Positions 8,039-16,752 of a DNA stretch of 64,000 bases are shown here, piece by piece (position 1 is the first letter of the stretch; each line of letters starts with the position of its first letter). The notes beneath the pieces are model-generated. The model ran no database searches and was not told the DNA's origin. It saw nothing but the letters and a program-made list of their open reading frames with translations. Source of the stretch: Rhodothermus marinus DSM 4252 (GTDB lineage: Bacteria; Bacteroidota; Rhodothermia; Rhodothermales; Rhodothermaceae); assembly GCF_000024845.1 (NCBI RefSeq), contig NC_013501.1:2894874-2958873 (forward strand), in the 5' to 3' direction. The position numbers were made by a program, and so were the translations under genes.

Positions 8039-9046
8039 ATGTGGGATGTCGTCATTATCGGAGCCGGTCCCATCGGACTTGCCTGCGGTATCGAAGCCAA
8101 GCGGCGTGACCTCAACGCGCTTCTTATTGAAAAGGGCGCGCTGGTGAATTCGTTTCTGGGCTATCCGACGAACATGGAGTTCTTCTCGACACCCGACCTG
8201 ATGGAAATCGGCGGGCATCCCTTCCCTACCCGCGGCTACAAGCCCACACGCGAAGAGGCCATCGAATACTACCGGCGCGTGGCCGCTGCCGAGCGGCTCC
8301 GCATCCGGCTCTACGAGCGCGTGCTCCGTGTGGACGGCGAAGACGAAAACTTCACGGTCGTCACCGAAAAAGGCACCTACCGGACCCGCAAGGTGGTGGT
8401 GGCCACCGGCTTTTTCGACATCCCCAACCGATTGAACGTGCCGGGCGAAGACCTGCCCAAAGTCATCCACTTCTACAAAGAGCCGTTTCCCTTCATCGGC
8501 CAGAAGGTAGCGGTAATCGGCGGACGCAACTCGGCGGCCAAGGCGGCCCTGGACTGCTACCGGCACGGCGCCGAAGTGACGCTCATCCATCGGGGACCGG
8601 CGCTTTCGGACAAAGTCAAATACTGGATTCGCCCGGACATCGAAAACCGCATCCGTGAGGGAAGCATCCGGGCGTTCTTTAACTCGCGGGTGCTGGAGAT
8701 CCGGCCGGACAGCCTGCTGATCGAAACGCCCGAAGGGCAGCTTGTGCTGGAAAACGACTGGGTGCTGGCCATGACCGGCTACCGGCCCGACCTGGAGTTT
8801 CTGGAACGGCTCGGCGTCCGGCTCGGCGACGATCCGGCCCGCACGCCCTGCTATGATCCGGAGACGTTCGAGACGAACCGGCCGGGACTGTATCTGGCCG
8901 GCACGGTTTGCGGCGGGTTGAACACGAGCCGCTGGTTCATCGAAAACGGCCGACTGCACGCGCCACGTATCATGGAGCACATCGCCACGGGCCGCGTAGC
9001 CGAAGCGCCCGCCCTCGACGGCCAGCACTGGAAAACGGCGGAATAA
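8039..9046 (+). CDS. ypdA: YpdA-family FAD/NAD(P)-dependent oxidoreductase (putative bacillithiol disulfide reductase)
   Basis: YpdA (Bdr) enzymes reduce bacillithiol disulfide with NADPH. The 335-residue protein has an N-terminal FAD dinucleotide-binding motif GAGPIGLACG (residues 8-17), a second Rossmann motif for NADPH around VAVIGGRNSAAKAA (near 160) and a C-terminal ATG-type FAD motif around GLYLAGTVCGG. Unlike thioredoxin reductase, it has no CxxC pair, as expected for YpdA. A YfiT/BstA-type bacillithiol transferase candidate lies at 39259-39819, so the organism probably uses bacillithiol; that is inference. Confidence 0.85.
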   Translation: MWDVVIIGAGPIGLACGIEAKRRDLNALLIEKGALVNSFLGYPTNMEFFSTPDLMEIGGHPFPTRGYKPTREEAIEYYRRVAAAERLRIRLYERVLRVDGEDENFTVVTEKGTYRTRKVVVATGFFDIPNRLNVPGEDLPKVIHFYKEPFPFIGQKVAVIGGRNSAAKAALDCYRHGAEVTLIHRGPALSDKVKYWIRPDIENRIREGSIRAFFNSRVLEIRPDSLLIETPEGQLVLENDWVLAMTGYRPDLEFLERLGVRLGDDPARTPCYDPETFETNRPGLYLAGTVCGGLNTSRWFIENGRLHAPRIMEHIATGRVAEAPALDGQHWKTAE

Positions 9047-9099
9047 TCCGAAACCTTGCGGCTTGCTCGACGTGCCTTCAGGGTAAACCAGATCAGTCC

Positions 9100-9441
9100 A
9101 TGTCTCGGCTGCAACGCCGCGTTGAAATCATCCAGCAACTTCACCGCCTCCTACCCGAACTGCAGGAGAAATTCGGGGTGGAGCGGCTGGCGCTGTACGG
9201 ATCGTTTGCCCGCGATCAGGCTTCTGAAGCAAGTGATGTAGACCTGATCGTGCACCTGAATCGACCGCTGGGGCTGGACTTCATCCGCCTGATCGACTTT
9301 CTTGAAGCCCATCTTGGACGGCCGGTGGATCTGGCCACTTACGAAACCCTGCAGCGCAATCTACAACAGCCTCATACAGCCCGAATCGCCCAGCGCATTC
9401 TTCGTTCGCTTCAATATGTCTCGGCGTCGCAGGGACATTGA
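9100..9441 (+). CDS. mntA: MntA-type nucleotidyltransferase (antitoxin of HepT/MntA pair)
   Basis: The 113-residue protein has the minimal nucleotidyltransferase signature GS-x10-DxD (GSFARDQASEASDVD, about residues 32-46). In characterised HepT/MntA systems this enzyme attaches AMP to a tyrosine of HepT and silences it. The gene overlaps hepT by 26 bases, typical of these pairs. The start is ATG 9100; an upstream extension would run into the leader without any sign of a domain. Confidence 0.9.
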   Translation: MSRLQRRVEIIQQLHRLLPELQEKFGVERLALYGSFARDQASEASDVDLIVHLNRPLGLDFIRLIDFLEAHLGRPVDLATYETLQRNLQQPHTARIAQRILRSLQYVSASQGH

Positions 9442-9766
9442 CTACTTGCAAGACATTCATGAGAGCCTTCGGCGCATTCAACACTTTGCCGAAGGCCTCA
9501 CATTTGAAGCTTTTCTGGAGGATATCAAAACGCAGGATGCCATTCTGCGCAACTTCGAAGTGATTGGAGAAGCGACCAAACAGCTCTCCGAAACCTTAAG
9601 GACTTATTATGCGCAGTTTTCCTGGCGCGAACTGGCCCGCATGCGTGACAAACTGATCCACCACTACTTTGGGGTCAGCTATGAGATCGTCTGGCAAGTC
9701 GTGCAAGAGGTTCCACAGCTGCTGTCCGAAATTGAGCGCATCCTTCGCGACTTCGAACGGTCATGA
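9416..9766 (+). CDS. hepT: HepT-like ribonuclease toxin
   Basis: HepT (HEPN/DUF86) toxins are RNases. The 116-residue helical protein carries the RX4HXY motif as RDKLIHHY near residue 80, which combines the catalytic arginine and histidine with the tyrosine that MntA modifies. The N-terminus MSRRRRDIDYLQDI is typical of the family. It overlaps mntA upstream and ends 6 bases inside the engB 3' end on the other strand. Confidence 0.9.
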   Translation: MSRRRRDIDYLQDIHESLRRIQHFAEGLTFEAFLEDIKTQDAILRNFEVIGEATKQLSETLRTYYAQFSWRELARMRDKLIHHYFGVSYEIVWQVVQEVPQLLSEIERILRDFERS

Positions 9767-10357
9767 TTTCCCCAGCGACACCTGTTCAATCCAGCGCCAC
9801 AGGTCGCGCAGGCCGAGGCCGGTGTGTGCCGAGGTGGGGATGATCGGCACTTCCATGGCGCGGGCCTGCAAGGCCCGTTCGACTTCCCGAACGGCCTGCG
9901 CGCGCCGGTTGCCCGACACCTTGTCGGCCTTCGTAAGTGCGATCAGGTAGGGGACGTGCTGGCCGCGCATCAGGTCCATCATGGCCTCGTCGAGCGGCGT
10001 GGGCGGATGGCGGCTGTCGATCAGGTGCACCACGAGCGCCAGCGTGGGCCGCTCCTGCAGGTAGCGCGTGATGAGCCGTCCCCACAGCCGCCGCTCCTCC
10101 TGCGAGGTGCGCGCGTAGCCGTAGCCGGGCAGGTCCACGAAGTAGAGCTGCTCGTTGACCCGGTAGAAATTGAGCTGGCGCGTTTTACCGGGCGTACTGC
10201 TCGTGCGGGCGAGTCCGGGCGCCCGAAGTAGCGCGTTCAGCAGCGAGCTTTTGCCGACGTTGGAGCGGCCGGCAAACGCCACTTCGGGCAGCCCGTCGTC
10301 GGGCAGATCCTCCCACCGCGTCACGCTCCGGAAGAAACGTGCCGCCGGCTTTTTCAT
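9761..10357 (-). CDS. engB: ribosome biogenesis GTP-binding protein EngB (YihA/YsxC)
   Basis: EngB is a GTPase that helps assemble the large ribosomal subunit. The 198-residue protein has G1 GRSNVGKSS (near residue 31), G3 DLPGYG and G4 TKAD, and ends with the SAHTGLGL G5-like motif. It lies 13 bases downstream of sucD on the same strand, the last gene of the tatA-gatA-sucD-engB run. Confidence 0.96.
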   Translation of the reverse strand: MKKPAARFFRSVTRWEDLPDDGLPEVAFAGRSNVGKSSLLNALLRAPGLARTSSTPGKTRQLNFYRVNEQLYFVDLPGYGYARTSQEERRLWGRLITRYLQERPTLALVVHLIDSRHPPTPLDEAMMDLMRGQHVPYLIALTKADKVSGNRRAQAVREVERALQARAMEVPIIPTSAHTGLGLRDLWRWIEQVSLGKS

Positions 10358-10370
10358 GCGGATTCGGATT

Positions 10371-11249
10371 TCAGGCCAGTGCGCCCAGGTGCTCGCGTAC
10401 GGTCTCGCCGATCAGCGCCGGGTTGCGAATGACCACGGCACCGGCCGCCTCCAGCGCCTTGAACTTCTCCTCGGCCGTGCCCTTGCCGCCCGCGATGATG
10501 GCTCCGGCGTGGCCCATGCGCCGTCCCGGCGGAGCCGTCGCGCCGGCAATGAACGCGAAGACGGGCTTGGTCATGTGCTCCTTGATGAAGGCCGCCGCCT
10601 CTTCTTCGGCCGTACCGCCGATCTCACCGATGAGCACCACGGCTTCCGTCTCCGGATCGTCCTGGAACAGCCGGAGCACGTCCGTAAAGCGCAACCCGAT
10701 GATCGGATCGCCGCCGATGCCCACGGCCGTGCTCTGACCCAGTCCGAGCCGCGTAAGCTGATCGACCGCCTCGTAGGTGAGCGTGCCGGAGCGCGAGACG
10801 ACGCCGATCGGTCCCTCTTTGAAGATCATGCCCGGCATGATGCCCACCTTGGCCTGTCCGGGCGTGATCACGCCGGGGCAGTTCGGGCCGATCAGCTTGA
10901 CGCCTTTCTGCTTCACATAGTGATAAACCGGGATCATGTCGCGCACCGGAATGCCCTCGGTGATGCAGACGATCACCTCGATTCCGGCGTCGGCTGCCTC
11001 CAGAATGGCGTCGGCCGCAAAGGCAGGCGGCACGAAGATGATCGACGTGTTGGCTCCCTCTTTCTCGACCGCCTCGGCCACCGTGTTGAAGACGGGACGA
11101 TCCAGGTGCTTCTGGCCGCCTTTGCCCGGCGTAACGCCGGCCACCACGTTCGTCCCGTACTCGATCATCTGCTGCGTGTGAAAGGTCCCCTCTTTTCCGG
11201 TGATGCCCTGCACCACCAGACGCGTGTTGCGATCGACCAGAATGCTCAT
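10371..11249 (-). CDS. sucD: succinyl-CoA ligase (ADP/GDP-forming) alpha subunit
   Basis: SucD is the CoA-binding and phosphohistidine subunit of the citric-acid-cycle ligase that interconverts succinyl-CoA and succinate. The 292-residue length is normal. The N-terminal [11 protein letters not shown] and the GVTPGKGG motif form the CoA site. The phosphorylated histidine is in [14 protein letters not shown] near residue 248. The beta subunit gene sucC is not in this window. The gene lies 63 bases downstream of gatA. Confidence 0.97.
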   Translation of the reverse strand: MSILVDRNTRLVVQGITGKEGTFHTQQMIEYGTNVVAGVTPGKGGQKHLDRPVFNTVAEAVEKEGANTSIIFVPPAFAADAILEAADAGIEVIVCITEGIPVRDMIPVYHYVKQKGVKLIGPNCPGVITPGQAKVGIMPGMIFKEGPIGVVSRSGTLTYEAVDQLTRLGLGQSTAVGIGGDPIIGLRFTDVLRLFQDDPETEAVVLIGEIGGTAEEEAAAFIKEHMTKPVFAFIAGATAPPGRRMGHAGAIIAGGKGTAEEKFKALEAAGAVVIRNPALIGETVREHLGALA

Positions 11250-11312
11250 GGGTCCTGTTCCGGCTTGTGAAAACGGGTTGGTTTCTGAAAAGATAAAAAC
11301 AGGTGCGCGTTT

Positions 11313-12788
11313 TCAGGCGATGCCGCTCACTTCCATCAGAGCACGCCCCACCCGGAGCAGCGTGGCCTCGTCGAAGTGACGTCCCAGGAGCTGCGCCCCC
11401 ACCGGGAAGCCGCTCGAATGCGTGCCCACGGGCACGACCAGCCCCGGAATGCCGGCCAGGTTGGCCGTCACCGTGTAGACGTCGCTCAGGTACATTTCAA
11501 GCGGATCCGAAAGCTTGCTGCCCAGCGGGAAGGGCGGCGTGGGCGAGGCCGGCGTGAGCAGCACGTCCACCTGCTCGAAGGCGCGGTCGAAGTCCTGGCG
11601 GATCAGCCGTCGCACGCGCTGGGCCTTGGCGTAGTAGGCCTCGTAGTAGCCGGCCGAAAGCACGTAGGTGCCCAGCATGATGCGGCGTTTGACCTCGGTG
11701 CCGAAACCCTCGCTGCGCGAGCGCACGTAGAGCCGGTAGATCACCGAGTCGTCGCTGTCGCTTTCGGCCAGCTCGCGGCGGATCTGCTGCACGTCGGCCC
11801 GGTAGCCGTAGCGGATGCCGTCGTAGCGGGCCAGGTTACTGGAGGCCTCGGCCGTGGCCAGGATGTAGTAGGTGGCAATGCCGTACTCCGTATGGGGCAG
11901 CGACACTTCCTGCACCACGGCGCCGGCCGCTTCGAGCTGCGCCGCCCGTTCTTCGAGCACCTGACGGAATTCCGGATCCAGCCCCTCGGTGAAGTATTCG
12001 CGGGGCAACCCGATGCGAAGCCCTTTGATGGGCTGCTTGAGCGCCTCCAGGTAGTCCGGCACTTCGACCGGCGCACTCGTCGAGTCCCAGCGGTCCACCC
12101 CGGCGATCACCTGCAGGATGCGGGCGGCGTCTTCGACCGTGTGCGTCATGGGGCCGATCGTGTCGAACGAAGACGCATAGGCCACCAGCCCGTAGCGGCT
12201 GACACGCCCGTAGGTGGGCTTCAGCCCCACGATGCCACAGAAGGCGGCCGGCTGGCGGATCGAGCCGCCCGTGTCGCTTCCGAGCGCGGCCTGACACATC
12301 CGGGCCGCCACGGCCACCGCCGAGCCGCCCGAAGAGCCACCGGGCACGTAATCGGGATTGATCGGGTTGCGGGCCGGACCGAAGTACGAGGTCTCGTTCG
12401 ACGAGCCCATGGCGAACTCGTCACAGTTCGTCTTGCCGATGAAGATGGCCCCGGCCTCCCGCAACCGTGTGATGACCGTCGCGTCGTAGAGCGAGACGAA
12501 GTTTTCCAGCATGCGCGAGCCACACGTGACCCGCTGATCCTTGATGCAGATCACGTCCTTGACGGCCAGCACCAGTCCGCCCAGCGGCGGCAGCGGCTCG
12601 CCCCGGGCCAGACGTTCATCCAGCGCCCGCGCCTGCGCCAGCGCCCCCTCGGGATCGACCGAGATGAACGCATTCAGACGCGGGTTTTCAGCCTCGATGC
12701 GCTCCAAAAAAGACGAGACCAGCGCTTCACAACTGGTCTCGCCCCGCTCCAGCGCCCGTCGGGCGTCGGCGTAGGTCAGGTACTCCAT
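11313..12788 (-). CDS. gatA: aspartyl/glutamyl-tRNA(Asn/Gln) amidotransferase subunit A
   Basis: GatA is the amidase that releases ammonia for the GatCAB complex, which converts mischarged Glu-tRNA(Gln) or Asp-tRNA(Asn). The 491-residue protein has the amidase-signature triad: Lys in VLAVKDVICIKDQ (near 78), and the two serines in PGGSSGGSAVAVAA and GSDTGGSIRQPAAF (near 155-180). gatB and gatC are not adjacent. It follows tatA by 16 bases. Confidence 0.96.
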   Translation of the reverse strand: MEYLTYADARRALERGETSCEALVSSFLERIEAENPRLNAFISVDPEGALAQARALDERLARGEPLPPLGGLVLAVKDVICIKDQRVTCGSRMLENFVSLYDATVITRLREAGAIFIGKTNCDEFAMGSSNETSYFGPARNPINPDYVPGGSSGGSAVAVAARMCQAALGSDTGGSIRQPAAFCGIVGLKPTYGRVSRYGLVAYASSFDTIGPMTHTVEDAARILQVIAGVDRWDSTSAPVEVPDYLEALKQPIKGLRIGLPREYFTEGLDPEFRQVLEERAAQLEAAGAVVQEVSLPHTEYGIATYYILATAEASSNLARYDGIRYGYRADVQQIRRELAESDSDDSVIYRLYVRSRSEGFGTEVKRRIMLGTYVLSAGYYEAYYAKAQRVRRLIRQDFDRAFEQVDVLLTPASPTPPFPLGSKLSDPLEMYLSDVYTVTANLAGIPGLVVPVGTHSSGFPVGAQLLGRHFDEATLLRVGRALMEVSGIA

Positions 12789-12804
12789 GATGGTTTTCGG
12801 CCTG

Positions 12805-13089
12805 TCAGCTCTGGGTGGGTTCCGACGGCTGCGACGAACCGGCCGCCGGCTGCTGCGTCGGCGTCGCCGTGGTCCGCGCGGTCGGCGTTCCCTGCTGCGG
12901 CGCCCGGATCTGCGGCGTTTCGTCTACATCGACGGAAATCTCGCGGGAAATCTCCCGCGTGGCTTCTTTGAACTCCCGGATGCCCCGGCCCAGGCCCCGC
13001 GCAATTTCGGGAATGCGCTTGGCGCCAAAGACCAGCAGCACCACCAGAAAGATCAGCAGCAACTCGGGCGCTCCGATGTTCCCAAACAT
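12805..13089 (-). CDS. tatA: twin-arginine translocase subunit TatA/TatE
   Basis: The 94-residue protein has the TatA plan: an N-terminal transmembrane helix (about residues 6-22, [20 protein letters not shown]), the FGAKRIPE hinge, an amphipathic helix ([13 protein letters not shown]) and a polar Thr/Gln/Pro-rich tail. TatA forms the pore for folded proteins exported through the Tat system. It is the first gene of the minus-strand run. tatC is not in the window. Confidence 0.93.
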   Translation of the reverse strand: MFGNIGAPELLLIFLVVLLVFGAKRIPEIARGLGRGIREFKEATREISREISVDVDETPQIRAPQQGTPTARTTATPTQQPAAGSSQPSEPTQS

Positions 13090-13177
13090 GGCTTCACCTC
13101 AGACGGCATAGGGTGACACATGACTCACGGCGGCATGCAGCCGGCCGGGGTAAAGTTAAGCGATGCGCGGCCTTTCG

Positions 13178-13194
13178 TGCGGGAAAATCCCGCA
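13178..13194. promoter_or_regulatory. inverted repeat between tatA and adenosine deaminase
   Basis: TGCGGGA and TCCCGCA form a perfect 7-bp inverted repeat with a 3-base spacer, in the 210-base gap between the divergent tatA and adenosine deaminase starts. It could be an operator or a leader hairpin. I see no other clear signal in this gap. Confidence 0.3.
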
Positions 13195-13299
13195 AAAGCT
13201 GCATGCGCGTGCAGGTGCGAAACGACGGCCCAAAACCGGGGTTCCGTCAGGCGAAACTCCGGTCGGGGCTGTCCGTTTTTCTTCTGTAAAAAGCCCGTC

Positions 13300-14379
13300 A
13301 TGGAAGCCTCGACCACGCTTTCGCGCGATGCGATCCGGGCCTGGCCCAAGGCCGAACTGCACTGTCACCTGGACGGATCGCTGCGGCTGACGACGCTGCT
13401 GGAGCTGGCCCGTCGGCAGGGAAAAGTCGGGCTGTTACCGGCCGACAGTGTCGAAGGACTTGAAGAGGTACTGCGCCAGGTGGACACGTCCGACTCGCTG
13501 GAGGCCTATCTGGCCTGGTTCCGCTACACGGTACCGGTCATGCAGACGCGCGAGGCGCTGCGCCGCATCGCCTACGAACTGGCCGAAGACGCCGCCCGCG
13601 AGAACGTCCGCTACCTGGAGGTGCGCTATGCCCCGGTGCTGCACGTTGAAGAAGGGCTGACGCTGGAGCAGGTCAACGACGCCGTACTCGACGGCCTGCG
13701 GGCGGCCGAGCGCGACTTCGGCATCCGTACGGGGCTGATCCTCTGCGGCCTGCGCCATGCGTCCGAAGCGCTCTCGCTGCGCACGGCCGAACTGGCCGTG
13801 GCCTACCGCAAGCGGGGCGTCGTGGCCTTCGACCTGGCCGGTGGCGAGGCCGGCCACCCGCCCAAACACCACCTGCACGCCTTCTACCTGGCCCGCAACC
13901 ACCTGCTGAACCTGACCGTGCACGCGGGCGAATCCTGGGGGCCCGACTCCATCCACCAGGCGCTGTTCTACTGCGGCGCCCATCGCATTGGCCACGGCGT
14001 AACGCTCTACCAGGATCCCGACCTGCTCCAGTACATCGTCGATCACCAGATCCCGCTGGAGGTCTGTCCCACCAGCAACGTCCAGACCAAGGCCGTGACC
14101 GACTACGCCGCGCATCCGCTCCGGCTCTATGTAGAACGCGCCGTGCCGGTCACGATCAACACGGACAACCGCCTCTTCAGTCGCACTTCGATGACCGACG
14201 AACTCTGGCGCGTGCATCACTACTGCGGGTTGAGCGTGCCCCGGCTCCGGGAGGTCGTGCTCAACGGCTTCCGCCACGCGTTTCTGCACTGGGAAGAGAA
14301 ACAGGAATTGCTGCGCGACGTGGAAGCGGAGCTCGACCGGCTGCTGGCCGGTTTCTCGCAACCGTCCCCTGCGTCCTGA
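13300..14379 (+). CDS. add: adenosine deaminase
   Basis: Adenosine deaminase converts (deoxy)adenosine to (deoxy)inosine in purine salvage. The 359-residue protein has the zinc-binding HCHLDGS (residues 22-28), HAGE, HRIGHG and the NTDN motif that holds the catalytic aspartate. The start at ATG 13300 puts HCHLDGS at the usual distance from the N-terminus; the longer in-frame extension to 13120 is Cys- and Arg-rich and does not resemble protein. aroA follows after 5 bases, so the two are probably co-transcribed. Confidence 0.93.
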   Translation: MEASTTLSRDAIRAWPKAELHCHLDGSLRLTTLLELARRQGKVGLLPADSVEGLEEVLRQVDTSDSLEAYLAWFRYTVPVMQTREALRRIAYELAEDAARENVRYLEVRYAPVLHVEEGLTLEQVNDAVLDGLRAAERDFGIRTGLILCGLRHASEALSLRTAELAVAYRKRGVVAFDLAGGEAGHPPKHHLHAFYLARNHLLNLTVHAGESWGPDSIHQALFYCGAHRIGHGVTLYQDPDLLQYIVDHQIPLEVCPTSNVQTKAVTDYAAHPLRLYVERAVPVTINTDNRLFSRTSMTDELWRVHHYCGLSVPRLREVVLNGFRHAFLHWEEKQELLRDVEAELDRLLAGFSQPSPAS

Positions 14380-14384
14380 AATCG

Positions 14385-15689
14385 ATGTTGTCCATGACTC
14401 GCCGCGTCTCGCAAGCCCGGAGTCTGCTGGGTGTCGTCGAGCTGCCCCCGGACAAGTCCATCGCCCACCGGGCGGCCCTGCTGGCCGCCCTGGCCGACGG
14501 CACCTCGCGTCTGGTGAACTACTCGCCGGCCGCCGATCCGCAATCGACGCTCTCGTGCCTGCGCCAGCTCGGCGTGCCCATCTACGAAGACGAGCATGGC
14601 ATCCTGGTCGTCGAAGGCCGTGGACTGGAGGGCCTGCAGGCACCGGACCGCCCGCTCGACTGCGGCAACTCGGGCACCACCATGCGTCTGCTGGCCGGCA
14701 TCCTGGCCGGACAACCCTTCGACAGCGTACTGGTAGGCGACGCCTCGCTCAGCCGCCGCCCCATGGAACGCATCGCCACGCCGCTACGCCAGATGGGCGC
14801 CGAGCTGACGCTCACCGACGGCCACGCGCCCATCCATATCCGGGGTGGTCGTACACTGCGGGGCATCACCTACCGGCTGCCTGTGCCGTCGGCTCAGGTC
14901 AAGTCGTGCGTGTTGCTGGCCGGACTGTTTGCCGAGGGCGAGACGACCGTCATCGAGCCGATCCCTTCCCGTGACCACACCGAGCGTATGCTGGGCCTGA
15001 GCGTGGTGGAACTGAACGGCGAGCGTTACCTGACCGTCCGGGGCGGCATGCGCATCCCGGCCCGCACCTGGACGATCCCGCGCGACTTCTCGGCGGCCGC
15101 TTTCTTTCTGGTGGCCGGCACGATCGTACCCGACAGCGAGATTCGCCTGCCCGGGGTGGGACTCAACCCGTCGCGCTCGGCGTTGCTCGACGTGCTGCGG
15201 GCCATGGGCGCCGACATCACCGTCGAAAACGAGCGAAGCTACGGCGGCGAGCCCATTGCCGACCTGGTCGTGCGAAGCAGCACGCTGCACGGCGTGCAGG
15301 TGGGCGGCGCCATCATTCCGAACCTGATCGACGAGATCCCCGTGCTGACCGTGGCGGCCGCCTGCGCCACCGGTCGCACCGAGATCCGGGACGCCGCCGA
15401 GCTGCGCGTCAAGGAAACCGACCGCATCGCAGCCATGGCCGAAAACCTGCAGGCGCTGGGCGCCCGCGTCGAGGTGTTCGACGACGGCCTGGCCATCGAA
15501 GGGGGCCATCGGCTCCGGGGAACGACCGTTCGGAGCTTCGACGATCACCGCATCGCCATGGCGATGGGCGTGGCCGGACTGGTGGCCGAAGGCGAGACGA
15601 TCATCGAAGGCGCCGAATGCGCCCGTATCTCGTTCCCCGGCTTCTGGGAGGTGCTCGACCGCCTGGCCGGCCGCCCGGTTGCGGTGTGA
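14385..15689 (+). CDS. aroA: 3-phosphoshikimate 1-carboxyvinyltransferase (EPSP synthase)
   Basis: AroA joins shikimate-3-phosphate and phosphoenolpyruvate in the pathway to chorismate. The 434-residue protein has DKSIAHRAALLA at the N-terminus, DCGNSGTTMRLL near residue 95, SRRPMERI near 123, RVKETDRIAAMA near 345 and DHRIAMAMG near 385. Start 14385 (MLS...) and 14394 (MTRR...) are both possible. The pathway partner aroK lies at 2348-2926. Confidence 0.97.
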   Translation: MLSMTRRVSQARSLLGVVELPPDKSIAHRAALLAALADGTSRLVNYSPAADPQSTLSCLRQLGVPIYEDEHGILVVEGRGLEGLQAPDRPLDCGNSGTTMRLLAGILAGQPFDSVLVGDASLSRRPMERIATPLRQMGAELTLTDGHAPIHIRGGRTLRGITYRLPVPSAQVKSCVLLAGLFAEGETTVIEPIPSRDHTERMLGLSVVELNGERYLTVRGGMRIPARTWTIPRDFSAAAFFLVAGTIVPDSEIRLPGVGLNPSRSALLDVLRAMGADITVENERSYGGEPIADLVVRSSTLHGVQVGGAIIPNLIDEIPVLTVAAACATGRTEIRDAAELRVKETDRIAAMAENLQALGARVEVFDDGLAIEGGHRLRGTTVRSFDDHRIAMAMGVAGLVAEGETIIEGAECARISFPGFWEVLDRLAGRPVAV

Positions 15690-15775
15690 CCATAAGGCCG
15701 GCCGCTTCCTCAGAAACCTGACCGCTTTGTGGCGGTAGGCGAGGATGTCGCGGCAACCATACCCCGCTTTTTCAT

Positions 15776-16018
15776 ATGAAGCGCATCACGCTGGAACTGA
15801 AAGACCCGGAGTTGATCCGGTGGGTACAGGAATACACCGGGGCCCCATCGCTCTCCGAGGCCATTTTTCAGGCGTTACATGAATTGCGGAGTCGGTTGGA
15901 CCGCCAGCGTCAGGAATTGCTCGATCGAACGTACGGATTGTGGGAAGCAGAAGACCAGCAGCTGGAAGAAGCACTGCGTGAACTGAAAGCCGGCTGGAAT
16001 ACATGGCGGATGCCCTGA
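15776..16018 (+). CDS. antitoxin-like protein upstream of a PIN toxin
   Basis: The 80-residue protein is short, charged and helical (MKRITLELKDPELI... then a Q/R/E-rich helix), resembling VapB-type antitoxins whose N-terminus forms a strand for DNA binding. It overlaps the PIN gene by 16 bases, the normal arrangement of these pairs. I infer the role from context rather than from a clear family motif. Confidence 0.7.
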   Translation: MKRITLELKDPELIRWVQEYTGAPSLSEAIFQALHELRSRLDRQRQELLDRTYGLWEAEDQQLEEALRELKAGWNTWRMP

Positions 16019-16378
16019 TTGACACTTCGGCCCTGATCGCCCATTTCCGCCGACGCCTCCATCTGGGCAACACGCTCTCCAACTACCGCCACCTGTACGT
16101 CAGCGCAATCACCGTCTACGAACTGGAATATGGCGCCCGGCGTATCGGGCGCCTTTCTGACTGGGAAGTGTTTCTGGAGCTTTTTCCTCTACGCGTGTTA
16201 TCGCTCGGGCTGGAAGAAGCACGACGGGCGGCGGCCCTTCAGGCAGCGCTGACTGCGCAAAATCGACACATTGGAGAACGGGATGTCCTGATCGCTGGTA
16301 CACGGGCTGGATCTCGTCACGCTGAACGCCGACGAATTTCAGCGCGTCCCTGAGCTGCGCGTAGTCGTCCCGACCTGA
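16003..16378 (+). pseudogene. PIN-domain toxin with C-terminal frameshift
   Basis: The open frame runs 16003-16353 (116 residues). PIN residues are present: aspartate in ALIDTSALIAHF (residue 7), glutamate in VYELEYG (near 41) and aspartate in IGERDVLIAGT (near 94). After LIAGT the frame turns to nonsense (RAGSRHAERRR). The correct ending VHGLDLVTLNADEF, with the TLNxxxF element and the fourth acidic residue, is found in another frame and runs to TGA at 16378. An 8- to 11-base loss near 16293 would explain the break. The toxin is probably inactive unless this is a sequencing error or programmed frameshift. The 3' end overlaps the MGMT-like gene on the minus strand. Confidence 0.75.
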
Positions 16379-16752
16379 GCGGCTCTTCCGTGGTCTTCCT
16401 CCTCCCCGGGGATCCACAGGTGGCGGGAGAGATCGACGCGGCCGTCCTCGGTGAAGGTGACGCCCTCGCTGCGGAGGCGTTCTTCCATGACGAACGGCCC
16501 CTCGAAGTGCATGCGGCCGGTCAGCTCACCCCGCCGGTTGACGACGCGGTGGCAGGGCAGATCAGATCCGGCGGCCGCATTGAGCGCCCAGCCGACCGTC
16601 CGCGCAGCGCTGCGCGTGCCCAGATACTCGGCAATGTGCCCGTAGGTGGTGACCCGTCCGGGCGGAATGCGGGCGACCACTTCCCAGACCCGCTCAAAGA
16701 AATCTCCCTGATCTGTGCGTTTCGTCGTGCGTGCGTTGCGTCGGCGTTTCAT
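16339..16752 (-). CDS. MGMT-family protein (O6-alkylguanine-DNA alkyltransferase-like)
   Basis: The 137-residue protein consists of the DNA-binding, active-site domain of methylated-DNA-cysteine methyltransferases without the N-terminal domain. It has the helix-turn-helix segment RVTTYGHIAEYLGTRSAARTVG and the acceptor motif PCHRVV, so unlike alkyltransferase-like proteins with PWHRV it keeps the cysteine. It could repair O6-alkylguanine or only flag it. The ATG overlaps the TGA of the upstream GWxTD gene (4 bases), so it is translated from the same message. The C-terminal tail overlaps the end of the frameshifted PIN gene. Confidence 0.85.
   Translation of the reverse strand: MKRRRNARTTKRTDQGDFFERVWEVVARIPPGRVTTYGHIAEYLGTRSAARTVGWALNAAAGSDLPCHRVVNRRGELTGRMHFEGPFVMEERLRSEGVTFTEDGRVDLSRHLWIPGEEEDHGRAAQVGTTTRSSGTR

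Noticed and set aside
10170-11270. Long plus-strand frame antisense to sucD
   Set aside because: Typical G+C-rich shadow frame rich in Arg, His and Asp; sucD is complete on the other strand.
13120-13299. N-terminal extension of adenosine deaminase
   Set aside because: The extra 60 residues are Cys- and Arg-rich and unrelated to the family; the motif HCHLDGS already has its normal position from ATG 13300.
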